From Bradyrhizobium genosp. SA-3 (lineage in GTDB: Bacteria > Pseudomonadota > Alphaproteobacteria > Rhizobiales > Xanthobacteraceae), in the NCBI RefSeq assembly GCF_004212635.1, contig NZ_PSRT01000086.1:1-35213 (forward strand): 35,213 bases of DNA. Direction: 5' to 3'. Positions 16,874-24,835 of the stretch are shown piece by piece; within the stretch, counting starts at the first letter, position 1; every line of letters starts with the position of its first letter. Made by a program: the position numbers and the translations under genes. The notes beneath the pieces were generated by a model that saw only the letters and a list, made by a program, of their open reading frames with translations, did no database searches and had not been told where the DNA came from.

Positions 16874-17692
16874 ATGAGCTACGTCGAAGCCACCGATACC
16901 TCCCTGCGCAAGACCGGACAGATCAAGCTGCATGGGCCGAGCGCCTTTGCCGGCATGCGCAAGGCGGGCGCATTGGTGGCCAAGTGCCTCGACGAGCTCA
17001 CCGACATCGTCGGGCCCGGCGTGCCGACCTCGCGCATCGACGAATTCGTCCGCGACTTCGCCTTCAGCAACAACGCCTATCCGGCGACGCTGATGTATCG
17101 CGGCTACCGATACTCGACCTGCACCTCGCTCAACCACGTGGTCTGCCACGGCATGCCCGGCGACCGCCCGCTGAAGGAAGGCGACATCGTCAATATCGAC
17201 GTCACCTTCATCGTCGACGGCTGGTACGGCGATTCCAGCCGGATGTATGCGGTCGGCCCGATCGCGCGGAAAGCCGAGCGGCTGATCGAAGTCACCTATG
17301 AAGCGATGATGCGCGGCATTGCCGCGGTGAAGCCCGGCGCCACCACCGGCGACATCGGTCACGCCATCCAGAGTTTCGTCGAGCCGCAGGGCATGAGCGT
17401 GGTGCGCGATTTCTGCGGGCATGGCCTCGGCCGCATGTTCCACGACGAGCCGAACATTATCCATATCGGCCGGCCCGGCGAAGGCGTGCAGCTCAAGCCC
17501 GGCATGTTCTTCACCATCGAGCCGATGATCAATCTCGGCAAGCCGCACGTCAAAATCCTCTCCGACGGCTGGACCGCGGTCACCCGCGACCGCTCGCTGT
17601 CAGCGCAGTTCGAGCATTCGGTCGGCGTGACGGCGACGGGCGTGGAGATCTTCACGCTGTCGGAGCGGCACGGCGAGAAGCAGATCGGCTGA
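16874..17692 (+). CDS. map: Type I methionine aminopeptidase
   Basis: This 272-residue cytosolic enzyme removes the N-terminal Met from new proteins using two metal ions. The metal ligands and substrate-site residues are visible: VCHGMPGD (His, near 93), DIVNIDVTF (Asp near 111), GDSSRMY (Asp near 122), CGHGLGRMFHDEP (His near 185), TIEPM (Glu near 218) and QFEHSV (Glu near 249). Length fits the bacterial type I family with a short N-terminal extension. Its TGA is immediately followed by the complement of the stop codon of the convergent Ada/AraC gene, leaving no spacer for a terminator. Confidence 0.96.
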   Translation: MSYVEATDTSLRKTGQIKLHGPSAFAGMRKAGALVAKCLDELTDIVGPGVPTSRIDEFVRDFAFSNNAYPATLMYRGYRYSTCTSLNHVVCHGMPGDRPLKEGDIVNIDVTFIVDGWYGDSSRMYAVGPIARKAERLIEVTYEAMMRGIAAVKPGATTGDIGHAIQSFVEPQGMSVVRDFCGHGLGRMFHDEPNIIHIGRPGEGVQLKPGMFFTIEPMINLGKPHVKILSDGWTAVTRDRSLSAQFEHSVGVTATGVEIFTLSERHGEKQIG

Positions 17693-18313
17693 TCACCGCA
17701 CGCGCTCCGCCGCGCCCTGTCGCGGACGCCGGAATGACGATGGCGGCCGCTTGTAGGTCGCCGCGAATGCGTCGTTGAATCGGCGGACGCTGCCGAAGCC
17801 CGCCGCGAAGGCAATCTCCGCAAAATTCATGGTGGTCTGGTCGATCAGGCGCTTGGCTTCCTGCACGCGCCGGGTTGCCGCGATCTCGCTCGGGCTCGCG
17901 CCGGCATGGCGCATGAATAGGCGGAGCAGATGGCGCGGCCCGACCCCCAAGGCTTCGGCAAGCTCCGCCGCCGATGCGCGATCCAGGAATCCTTCGTTGA
18001 TCAGACGCATCCCGCGGGCGACCGTGGTGGCCGTTCCCATCCAGGCGGGAGACCCCGGCGCTGCCTCCGGCCGGCACCGCAGGCAGGGGCGGAAGCCGGC
18101 CCGCTCGGCGGCGGCGGCCGTCGCATAGAAGGTGACGTTCTCGGAGCGAGCGGGGCGAACGGGACAGACCGGCCGGCAATAGATGCGCGTCGAGCGAACG
18201 CCGGAGAAGAACAGACCGTCGAAAGCGCGGGCACGCGCGAGGCGCGCCCGATCGCACGTCTCCCAATCGAGATGCGGTGGCAGCGCCTGCTGGTGTGCCG
18301 AGCCTGTCGCCAT
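17693..18313 (-). CDS. Ada-type zinc domain plus AraC DNA-binding regulator
   Basis: This 206-residue protein joins an Ada metal-binding domain (about 25-85) to an AraC helix-turn-helix domain (about 95-197). Four cysteines, Cys46, Cys50, Cys77 and Cys80, have the same spacing (4, 27, 3) as the zinc site of E. coli Ada, where the first accepts methyl groups from DNA phosphotriesters. The AraC part shows RASAAELAEALGVGPRHLLR and FAEIAFAAGFGSVRRFNDAF. It has neither the O6-methylguanine transferase half of Ada nor the AlkA glycosylase half of the Ada-AlkA fusions common in rhizobia. It may sense methylating stress and regulate itself or the divergent transporter gene (inference). Confidence 0.88.
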   Translation of the reverse strand: MATGSAHQQALPPHLDWETCDRARLARARAFDGLFFSGVRSTRIYCRPVCPVRPARSENVTFYATAAAAERAGFRPCLRCRPEAAPGSPAWMGTATTVARGMRLINEGFLDRASAAELAEALGVGPRHLLRLFMRHAGASPSEIAATRRVQEAKRLIDQTTMNFAEIAFAAGFGSVRRFNDAFAATYKRPPSSFRRPRQGAAERVR

Positions 18314-18431
18314 GGCCTGACAATAATTTCGATGCGGCCTGACGGATAGCCGGAATCGGACTCGATCGGGCGATGAGGTCCGAATTCAGCCAGCCTGTCC
18401 GGCCGCTCCGGCTCATGGTGTCGATCGCCTC

Positions 18432-18437
18432 AGGAGG
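18432..18437 (+). promoter_or_regulatory. Strong ribosome site fixing the true start of the broken exporter gene
   Basis: A perfect AGGAGG lies 7 bases before ATG 18445. It shows that translation was meant to begin here, upstream of the in-frame TGA at 18529-18531. Confidence 0.85.
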
Positions 18438-18444
18438 CAATCGC

Positions 18445-19386
18445 ATGAGCACACAGGTGCAACAAACGATGTCAGGACGAACGACCGTCGCGTTCGAGAT
18501 CGGCCTACTGCTGCTTCTGTCCCTGATTTGAGGCAGCTCGTTCACGCTGATCAAGGTTGCGATCCCGACCATTCCGCCCTTCACGATGGTCGCCGCGCGG
18601 GTGACGATCTCGGCTATCCTTCTGGTCCTGATCGCGCTCGCGCAGGGACATGACCTTCCCCGCCGGGGATCGGTGTGGGCGGCCTTCCTCGTGCAAGGGC
18701 TGCTGCAAAGCGCGCTGCCGTTCACCCTGATCAGTTGGGGCGAGATGCATATTTCGAGCGGCCTCGCCGGCGTGCTCAACGCAACGCCGCCGATGTTCGT
18801 GCTCGCGATCGCGATGATCACCGGACGCGGGCGCCGGACGATAAGCGGCCAGAAGGTCATTGGCGTCGGTCTTGGCCTCGCAGGCGTGGCCGTGACAATG
18901 GGCATCGATGCGCTCTCCGGGATCGGCACGGCGGCACCGCCGGCGCAAGCGGCCGTGCTCGGCGCGAGCCTTTGCTATGCGCTCGCGCCGATCTGGGGCC
19001 AGCGCTTCTCGGGCCTGCCCGCAATCGTCACGGCCGCCGGTGCCATGAGCTGCGCCGCGATGCTGATGCTCCCCACGGCCGCCGTCGTCGATGAGCCATG
19101 GAGGCTGGCGCCGACGGCACAGGCGATCACGGCGGTCATCGTCCTTGCGGTGGCCTGCACCGCGCTTGCGATGGTGATCTATTTTCGGCTGATCCACACG
19201 CTCGGCCCACTCGGCACGACCAGCGGGAGCTACCTGCGCGCGGGATTCGCGGTGGCACTCGGCATCACCCTGCTTGGCGAGCGCTTTACCTGGTCTAGTC
19301 TGGCAGGAATGGTGCTCATTGTGGTCGGGGTGGTGGCTGTCACGGTGCCTCCACGGAAGCGAGACAGCGAGAAACCGTTGATCTGA
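18445..19386 (+). pseudogene. DMT (EamA) family exporter interrupted by one TGA
   Basis: Read through one stop, this encodes a 313-residue, ten-helix drug/metabolite transporter with two EamA repeats. After MSTQVQQTMSGRTT, the first helix reads GLLLLLSLI, then TGA (codon 29, 18529-18531), then GSSFTLIKVAIPTIPPFTMV. The family motif here is WGSSF or WGSNF, so the TGA replaces the conserved Trp codon TGG by a single G-to-A change. The rest is intact to the natural stop, with ISWGEMHISSGLAGVLNATPP and LGPLGTTSGSYLRAGFAV typical of the family. An internal ATG at 18586 would miss the first helix. It is either a recent pseudogene, a read-through case or a sequence error. Confidence 0.88.
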
Positions 19387-19465
19387 TTGCCGCCATTATC
19401 GCAGCTTGATCTTGCCATCCCCCTTGCCGATGACGATCTCTCCTCAGGGCTGACAGGAGAGATGA

Positions 19466-20287
19466 TTGGCCAAGTCAACGCGTCGCGGTTTCCTTGGATT
19501 CGTATCCGCCAGCGCCGCCGGCCTGCTGCAGACCCGCGCCCAGGCGGCTCCAGCCACCGCGGACAGCGAGCCGGCCTGCATCCTGACGCCCCAGGCGGAT
19601 GAAGGGCCGTTCTATGCCGACCCGAAACTCGTTCGGTCCGACATCACGGAGGGCAGGCCCGGTGTGCCACTGACACTGCGGCTGCGCGTGATCGAAGCCG
19701 GGCCCTGCACGGCAATCGGGGACGCCCGGGTCGACATCTGGCATTGCGATGCAAAAGGCCTCTATTCGGCGTTTCCCGGCCAGGGCGACGGCCACAACAT
19801 CGACGCGACCAGCAAGACGTTTTTGCGTGGCACGCAGATGACCGACGAGGCCGGCTGGGTTGCGTTCAATACCATCTATCCCGGCTGGTACGACGGCCGC
19901 GCCACGCACATCCATTTCAAGGTATTTTTGGACGACCGCACGGTGCTGACCGGGCAGACTTTCCTGCCGGACGCACTGAACGAGTTCATCTACATCAACG
20001 TTCCCGCCTACAAGGACCGCGCCCGGCAGCGCACGATCATCAACGCCAATGACCTCGTGATCGGACGCTCCGATCCCGAGCATCGCGCCTTCTGCGCGGT
20101 GAAGGAGGAGCGCGACCGCTACGTTGCGACGCTGACGCTCGGCGTCGACCGCCGCACCGATGCGACCGTCGGGCGCCGCGGACCTCCGCCGGGTCCACCG
20201 CCGTCAGGCATGGGCGGATCGATGTTCGGCCGCCCGATCAAGGACAGGCTCGCCGCACTGGTGCCGGGGTTGAAGCCGGGGCGCTAG
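19466..20287 (+). CDS. Tat-exported intradiol ring-cleavage dioxygenase-like protein
   Basis: This 273-residue protein belongs to the intradiol (catechol/protocatechuate) dioxygenase fold, non-haem Fe(III) enzymes that open catechol rings. The expected four iron ligands are present: Tyr100 in KGLYSAF, Tyr142 in GWYDGR, His148 and His150 in THIHFKV. The N-terminus is a twin-arginine signal (STRRGFLGFVSASAAG), so the protein should be exported folded, unlike cytosolic catabolic dioxygenases. The tail (about 235-255) is Pro/Gly-rich. The start is TTG 19466, supported by AGGAGA and the Tat signal; an out-of-frame ATG lies 4 bases upstream. No other aromatic catabolism genes are nearby, so the substrate is unknown. 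Confidence 0.9.
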   Translation: MAKSTRRGFLGFVSASAAGLLQTRAQAAPATADSEPACILTPQADEGPFYADPKLVRSDITEGRPGVPLTLRLRVIEAGPCTAIGDARVDIWHCDAKGLYSAFPGQGDGHNIDATSKTFLRGTQMTDEAGWVAFNTIYPGWYDGRATHIHFKVFLDDRTVLTGQTFLPDALNEFIYINVPAYKDRARQRTIINANDLVIGRSDPEHRAFCAVKEERDRYVATLTLGVDRRTDATVGRRGPPPGPPPSGMGGSMFGRPIKDRLAALVPGLKPGR

Positions 20288-20318
20288 AGCTGCGTCTCTG
20301 ACGTCTGGTTCACTCAAT

Positions 20319-20440
20319 GTCATTCCGGGACGTCATTCCAGGGCGCGACGAAGTCGTGAGCCCGGAATCCATTCAGCCGCGTACTCTGTGGCCCGATGCA
20401 TTCCGGGCTCTCTCGCTCCGCTCGGGCCCCGGAATGACGG
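20319..20440. repeat. Palindromic repeat, family C copy 2, with a duplicated end
   Basis: It has the same terminal core as 13309-13414: CGTCATTCCAGGGCGCGACG near 20331 and GGGCCCCGGAATGACGG ending near 20440. The left end carries an extra partial copy (GTCATTCCGGGA at 20319-20330). It sits upstream of radC, so radC cannot start far upstream of 20533. Confidence 0.85.
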
Positions 20441-20532
20441 AATGGACTGTTGGAGTCACAACGCTAGAGCGGCGCCGCCGTGCCGCAATTGACAGTTGCA
20501 AAAACGTTGGCCCGCGGCAATGCTGGCGGCCG

Positions 20533-21246
20533 ATGCCCGTCAAGCCAGACCACGACAAAGACAAGCCTGAGGACACGCCGCATTATCACGGCCATCGCGA
20601 GCGGCTGCGCGAGCGCTTCTACAGCGCGGGCGCGGATGCGCTCAGCGACTACGAGCTGCTGGAGATGGCGCTGTTTGCCGCGCTGCCGCGGCGGGACACC
20701 AAGCCACTCGCAAAGACTTTGATCAAGACCTTCGGTTCGTTCGCCGAGGTCGTGCATGCCCCAGTGGCGCGCCTGCGCGAGGTGGACGGCGTCGGCGAGG
20801 CCGCGATCCACCAGCTCAAGCTGATCGCAGCGGCGGCGCACCGCGTCGCCAAGGGCGGGGTCAACAGCCGCAACGCGCTGTCGTCCTGGAACGAGGTGAT
20901 CGACTACTGCCGCACCAGCATGGCCTTCGCCGACAAGGAGCAATTCCGCCTGCTCTTCCTCGACAAGCGCAACCAGCTCATCGCCGACGAGGTGCAGCAG
21001 ACCGGCACCGTCGACCACACCCCGGTCTATCCACGCGAAGTGATCAAGCGCGCGCTCGAACTCTCCGCGACCGCGCTGATCCTGGTGCACAACCACCCCT
21101 CAGGCGACCCGTCGCCCTCGCAGGCCGACATCCAGATGACCAAGGCGATCATCGACATCGCAAAGCCGCTGGGCATCGCCGTGCACGACCACATCATCGT
21201 CGGCAGAAGCGGCCATGCCAGCCTGCGCGGGATGCGGTTGATCTAG
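20533..21246 (+). CDS. radC: RadC family JAB/MPN protein
   Basis: This 237-residue protein has the two RadC parts. An N-terminal helix-hairpin-helix region includes DYELLEMALFAALPRRDTKP (about 36-55) and LREVDGVGEAAIHQLKLI (about 80-97). A C-terminal JAB/MPN domain has the metal motif VHNHPSGDPSPSQAD (about 184-198). The zinc ligands (His, His, Asp) are intact. The biochemical role of RadC is unsettled; an early link to DNA repair was not upheld. ATG 20533 is the first plausible start after repeat C2; the upstream frame is repeat-derived. In related genomes radC tends to lie close to map, which suggests that the genes between are an insertion (from memory). Confidence 0.93.
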   Translation: MPVKPDHDKDKPEDTPHYHGHRERLRERFYSAGADALSDYELLEMALFAALPRRDTKPLAKTLIKTFGSFAEVVHAPVARLREVDGVGEAAIHQLKLIAAAAHRVAKGGVNSRNALSSWNEVIDYCRTSMAFADKEQFRLLFLDKRNQLIADEVQQTGTVDHTPVYPREVIKRALELSATALILVHNHPSGDPSPSQADIQMTKAIIDIAKPLGIAVHDHIIVGRSGHASLRGMRLI

Positions 21247-21269
21247 AGCGGACTAGCTTTAGGCTGTCT

Positions 21270-21336
21270 CCGCTTGGGGATTGTCCCATTGCGGAAGCAC
21301 CCTGTCCCCAACCCTCTCCCACAAGCGGGAGAGAGA
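21270..21336 (-). repeat. Palindromic repeat, family D copy 2
   Basis: Read on the minus strand, GGTTGGGGACAGGGTG and GGGACAATCCCCAAG closely match 6416-6454. The CTCTCCC / GGGAGAG arms form a 7-bp hairpin with a 6-base loop. It lies between the converging radC and DUF1444-like genes. Confidence 0.8.
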
Positions 21337-21362
21337 GTGCACCTCCGTTGTGACCGGCAGTG

Positions 21363-22226
21363 TCATCGAACGGACTGCCATCCTTTCGGCGTCCAGCGGA
21401 GCAGCGCTCCCGAAAGCGGCTTCGGCGCACGGGCCACGACGTTCTGGGCGAGCGTACGCAGCGCGTCGAGCGCGGCGCTGCTGTCCTCGCCCGAATAGAG
21501 CACGAGATCGGGCGTCGGAACCGCCACGATCAGAACGCCATCCTGGGCTTGCGCGAGCGGCGCCCAGCTGTCGATCAGCGCAAGCCGGCTTGTCGCGTAA
21601 TAATCGCCCTTCAACGTGCCGACCTGTCCCGGCACGGCCGGCTTTGCAGCGGACATGAGCGGCTTCAAGCTGCTGCGTACATTGGCGATGGCGATGTCGA
21701 AGACCTGGTCCGACGTCAAGCCGAGCGCAGCACGGTCCTTGTCATTGAAGATCCTGACCGTGCGCGGCGAGTCGAGCACCGGGACGATCACCAGCCCCTC
21801 CGCGAGCGGACGCGTCGGGATGGTACCGGCAGACTCGAGCTCGCGAAGCGCCTGCCGCATATAGTCGGTCGAGCGCACCACAATTCGGAGAGCTGCTTTG
21901 GTCGGAGCGTCCTTTACGTTGCCGGTCGTTGCGACGACCCCGCCGACATAGGTCTCGATCTCCTTGGCGCAGCCGCTCGTGTTGGCCTTGCAGAAGGCGT
22001 AGATGCGATCGAGGTTGGCTTGCAAGGGACCGATCGAAAGCGTCAGAGGGCCCTTGATCACGACTTGTGTGTTACGAACCACGGCATTTATCCGTGCCGC
22101 CACGAAAGCAGTGAACGCAGGCTCGTCGGTGGGGATTCGTTGCGCAGATGCAGGGCCGACGGCGAGGAGAGAGCCGCCGACGATCGCAGCGATCAGCCAC
22201 CGGCACATGCGAGACCGGATACACAT
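21363..22226 (-). CDS. Exported DUF1444-like protein
   Basis: This protein is 287 residues from the chosen start. It begins with an arginine-rich n-region and a hydrophobic stretch (CRWLIAAIVGGSLLAVG) ending in an ASA-Q cleavage site, so it should be secreted to the periplasm. The mature part resembles alphaproteobacterial DUF1444/YtpQ-like proteins: LTLSIGPLQANLDRIYAFCK near 70-90, VVVRSTDYMRQAL-like segment, VIVPVLDSPRTVRIFND near 160, and the end PKPLSGALLRWTPKGW. The family assignment is from memory of similar proteins and moderately confident; no biochemical role is known. ATG 22226 and ATG 22208 are both possible. Confidence 0.75.
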   Translation of the reverse strand: MCIRSRMCRWLIAAIVGGSLLAVGPASAQRIPTDEPAFTAFVAARINAVVRNTQVVIKGPLTLSIGPLQANLDRIYAFCKANTSGCAKEIETYVGGVVATTGNVKDAPTKAALRIVVRSTDYMRQALRELESAGTIPTRPLAEGLVIVPVLDSPRTVRIFNDKDRAALGLTSDQVFDIAIANVRSSLKPLMSAAKPAVPGQVGTLKGDYYATSRLALIDSWAPLAQAQDGVLIVAVPTPDLVLYSGEDSSAALDALRTLAQNVVARAPKPLSGALLRWTPKGWQSVR

Positions 22227-22290
22227 ACGCCCCGCTCGGGCCTGTTGCGCCAAAGGGCGGGCATGTCGCGACAGCACGCTTGCAGCGCCC

Positions 22291-22491
22291 TCAGACCGAG
22301 GGGCCCCTGGCCAGAGCAGATGCGAGGCGGCCATTGTGCCAGTTGAAACCGACCTTCGGCCTTACGCCGGTCGACTGCTCGAGGTCGCCCTCCACGGCCC
22401 GTGCGTACTGCATTCCGTTTTTCAGCGCGCCAAAGGCATCGCAGCCGGACAGGGCAAAGGCGAGGACGATGATGACGATGGCTCTGAACAT
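22291..22491 (-). pseudogene. Small lipoprotein, probably truncated at its C-terminus
   Basis: The 66-residue frame starts MFRAIVIIVLAFALSGC, a type II lipoprotein signal with lipid-attachment Cys17. Then comes a helix (ALKNGMQYARAVEGDLEQST) and VRPKVGFNWHNG. Related rhizobial lipoproteins that I recall continue for about 40 more residues as beta strands after GFNWHNG; here the frame turns into RLASALARGPSV and stops. The next 65 bases lead into the DUF1444-like gene. The ribosome site AGGTCC lies just upstream. A frameshift or deletion near 22330 is the likely cause; a genuinely short lipoprotein is the alternative. Confidence 0.5.
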
Positions 22492-22667
22492 CGAAAGGAC
22501 CTGAACGGAATGCACGCTCTACGTTGGATTGCGGCAACCGTATCATGCAACACGCCGATCAGACCACAGAAAAGACGTGGCGGCGCCCAGCCGCCGGAGG
22601 CGGGGTGTCGCGGCCGTTAGTGGTGGCGGATCGCCGAGCCGGCTGCGGGCTTGCCTACAGAGCGGGG

Positions 22668-23042
22668 TTACGGTTCGACCCAGCGCAGCACCGCTTCGAC
22701 TGTGTCGGCGGGCGTGGTGTTGAAGCAGATCGCGGCTTCCGGCGCCAGGCGGTGGACGAGGTTGAGCACCTTCTCGAACAGCAGCAGGCGCTCCTTGGGC
22801 TCGCGGAGACCGGCGCCGATCACGATGCAATCGAAGCGCTCGTCGCGCAGCGCCGCCGTCACGGCGGCCTCGGCGGTCGCATCGAGATCGATCAGACAGC
22901 TCGTGACCTCGAAACCGAGGCCGCGCAAACGCAGGAGCTGGGCCTCGATATAGCTGCGGACATGTTCGGGCGTGAGCTGCGGGAATGCGCTATAATTCGC
23001 ATTGCCGGGCTCGATGCCGATCGCGAGGACACGCTTGGCCAT
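22668..23042 (-). CDS. Conserved small alpha/beta protein, unknown function
   Basis: This 124-residue cytoplasmic protein shows alternating strands and helices of a Rossmann-like or response-regulator-like fold: RVLAIGIEP, then a helix (LTPEHVRSYIEAQLLRLRGL), FEVTSCLIDLD, AAVTAALRDERFDCIVIGAGLR, and EAAICFNTTPADTVEAVLRW. I do not see phosphoacceptor or catalytic residues that settle a function. Codon use matches the neighbouring genes, and GGGAGA stands 5 bases before the ATG, so it is very likely expressed. It reads in the same direction as the operon upstream, 111 bases after the Inh-domain gene, but may be transcribed alone. Confidence 0.8.
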   Translation of the reverse strand: MAKRVLAIGIEPGNANYSAFPQLTPEHVRSYIEAQLLRLRGLGFEVTSCLIDLDATAEAAVTAALRDERFDCIVIGAGLREPKERLLLFEKVLNLVHRLAPEAAICFNTTPADTVEAVLRWVEP

Positions 23043-23153
23043 GCGGATCTCCCAACGGAATCATCTGTTCCGCTAACCGATTCCCTGCCGCTCCGGTTCC
23101 CCATGAGAGCTCGCCGCGTCATCGTCGCGGCAGTGCCGAGCGACCTCGGTCGC

Positions 23154-23846
23154 CTATTGACGCAGCATGATCAGGAGATCGGCGGTGTCGGGGACGCGCC
23201 GCCACTGCGCATTATCGTCGGCCTCGAACTGCCAGGCCTCGCCGGCCTTCGACATCAGGATGATCTGGCCGCGCTCGAGCCGCCATTGCGTCGGGTTGAA
23301 CTGCGCGATCGCCGCGTCGCATTTCGGCTTGAGGAAGACCTGGAAATTGTCCGGGCCCGCCTCGGTGTTGGTCAGCGTCAGCCCGCAGACCGGCTGGCCG
23401 TTGCCACGCACCATCGACCAGTCGCCGATCATCTGGTCCATCGACTTGGCCATCGAGCGCGCGGCGGCGAGATCTTGCAGGATGTAGACACCCTCGCCCT
23501 GGCGCAGGCCCTCGAAGATGCCGGCCTCGACCTCGGTGAAGTCGATCACGGCTTCACCGGTCGCGTCCTGCAAGCGGACAATGTCGAGACCTCGAACGTT
23601 CCAGGCGACGATGTCCTTGGTGAAAGGCAGCGCGGTCTTGCAGGCCGGCTCCAGCTCCAGCTTAAAACCCTGGCCCGCGGCGTCGCCCTTGAGCGTGACG
23701 ACGCAGGTCTTGCTGCGCTCGGTGGTCGACAGCTCCCACTGCCCGGGCATCTGCTTCTTCAGGGTCGTTGCATCCTGCGCATGCGCGATGCCGATCGCGG
23801 CCAAGTAGGCCGCGACGGCGAATGCAACGCCCCGAAGAGCTCTCAT
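23154..23846 (-). CDS. Exported protein with two Inh/Omp19-type protease-inhibitor domains
   Basis: This 230-residue protein has a signal peptide (residues 1-23, ending AHA-Q). It then repeats one eight-stranded inhibitor-like domain twice, about 33-115 and 138-225. The two copies align by QWELSTTERSKTCVVTL with DWSMVRGNGQPVCGLTL, by LEPACKTALPFT with LKPKCDAAIAQF and by the Cys pairs that probably make one disulfide each. The fold is that of AprI/Inh, which blocks alkaline metalloproteases, and of Omp19. Its ATG overlaps the dehydrogenase stop (TGATG), with GGGGG upstream, so the genes are translationally coupled. The target protease, if any, is unknown. Confidence 0.85.
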   Translation of the reverse strand: MRALRGVAFAVAAYLAAIGIAHAQDATTLKKQMPGQWELSTTERSKTCVVTLKGDAAGQGFKLELEPACKTALPFTKDIVAWNVRGLDIVRLQDATGEAVIDFTEVEAGIFEGLRQGEGVYILQDLAAARSMAKSMDQMIGDWSMVRGNGQPVCGLTLTNTEAGPDNFQVFLKPKCDAAIAQFNPTQWRLERGQIILMSKAGEAWQFEADDNAQWRRVPDTADLLIMLRQ

Positions 23847-24835
23847 CAGCGCCCCCTAAACGGCGTTTCCGCAACCGGCGTCAGCGGCGCCTTGCCGGCG
23901 AACCAGGACTTGAGATTGTCGACCACGAGCTGGTCCATCGCGTTGCGTGTCACCACCGAGGCCGAGCCGATATGCGGCAGCAGCACGACGTTCTGCATGG
24001 ACTTGAGGTCGTCCGGCACGTTCGGCTCGGCCGCGAACACGTCGAGGCCGGCGGCGAGAATGGTGCCGGATTTCAGCGCCTGCACCAGCGCCGGCTCGTC
24101 CACCACCGAGCCGCGCGCGACGTTGATGAGCACGCCGCGCGGGCCGAGCGCCTTGAGCACCTCGGCATTGATCATCTTGTTCGTGCTGGCGCCGCCGGGC
24201 ACGATGACCATCAGCGTGTCCACCGCCTTCGCCATCTCGATCAAATCAGGATAGTGCTTGTAGGAGACGTCCTTGGACGGATTGCGGGAATGATAGACCA
24301 CCGGCACCAGGGAGGCATCGAGCCGGCGCGCGATGGCCTGGCCGATCCGCCCCATGCCGACGATGCCGACCTTGCGGTCGCGCAGCGAGCCGACGCTGAG
24401 CGGATAGTTCTGCGTCTGCCACAGTCCGGAGCGGACGTAGCGGTCGGCCTTGATGAACTCGCGCAGGGTCGAGATCAGAAGGCCCATCGCGACGTCGGCG
24501 ACCTCCTCGGTCAGGACGTCGGGCGTGTTGGTGACGATGATGTTGTGCTCGGCCGCGTATTTGGCGTCGATGTGGTCGTAACCGACGCCGAAGCTCGCCA
24601 CCATCTCGAGCTTGGGCAATTGCGACAGCGAATCCTTGTCGGCGCGCACGGTGTGATAGGTCACGGCAACGCCGCGGATCTTGTCGCGGACCGCCGGCGT
24701 CAGTCGCTCGAGGTCACCGCGCGTCTCGGCCTTGTGCACGACGAAATGGTCGGAAAACCCGTTGTCGAGGATCGGCCGCACCGGCCCATAGATCAGAAGG
24801 TCGATCTTTTCGGACGAAATCGAACCGGTAGACAT
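23846..24835 (-). CDS. NAD-dependent 2-hydroxyacid dehydrogenase
   Basis: This 329-residue cytosolic enzyme of the D-isomer-specific 2-hydroxyacid dehydrogenase family reduces 2-oxoacids, or the reverse. The NAD-binding turn is VGIVGMGRIGQAIARRL (about 154-170). The catalytic triad is visible as Arg in INVARGSVVDE (near 237), Glu in AGLDVFAAEP (near 266) and His in LLPHIGSAS (near 284). The sequence resembles hydroxypyruvate/glyoxylate reductases, but the exact substrate cannot be read. Its start overlaps the permease stop by one base (TGATG) with AAGGAAAG upstream, so it belongs to the ABC-transporter operon and probably acts on the imported compound or its product. Confidence 0.93.
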   Translation of the reverse strand: MSTGSISSEKIDLLIYGPVRPILDNGFSDHFVVHKAETRGDLERLTPAVRDKIRGVAVTYHTVRADKDSLSQLPKLEMVASFGVGYDHIDAKYAAEHNIIVTNTPDVLTEEVADVAMGLLISTLREFIKADRYVRSGLWQTQNYPLSVGSLRDRKVGIVGMGRIGQAIARRLDASLVPVVYHSRNPSKDVSYKHYPDLIEMAKAVDTLMVIVPGGASTNKMINAEVLKALGPRGVLINVARGSVVDEPALVQALKSGTILAAGLDVFAAEPNVPDDLKSMQNVVLLPHIGSASVVTRNAMDQLVVDNLKSWFAGKAPLTPVAETPFRGR

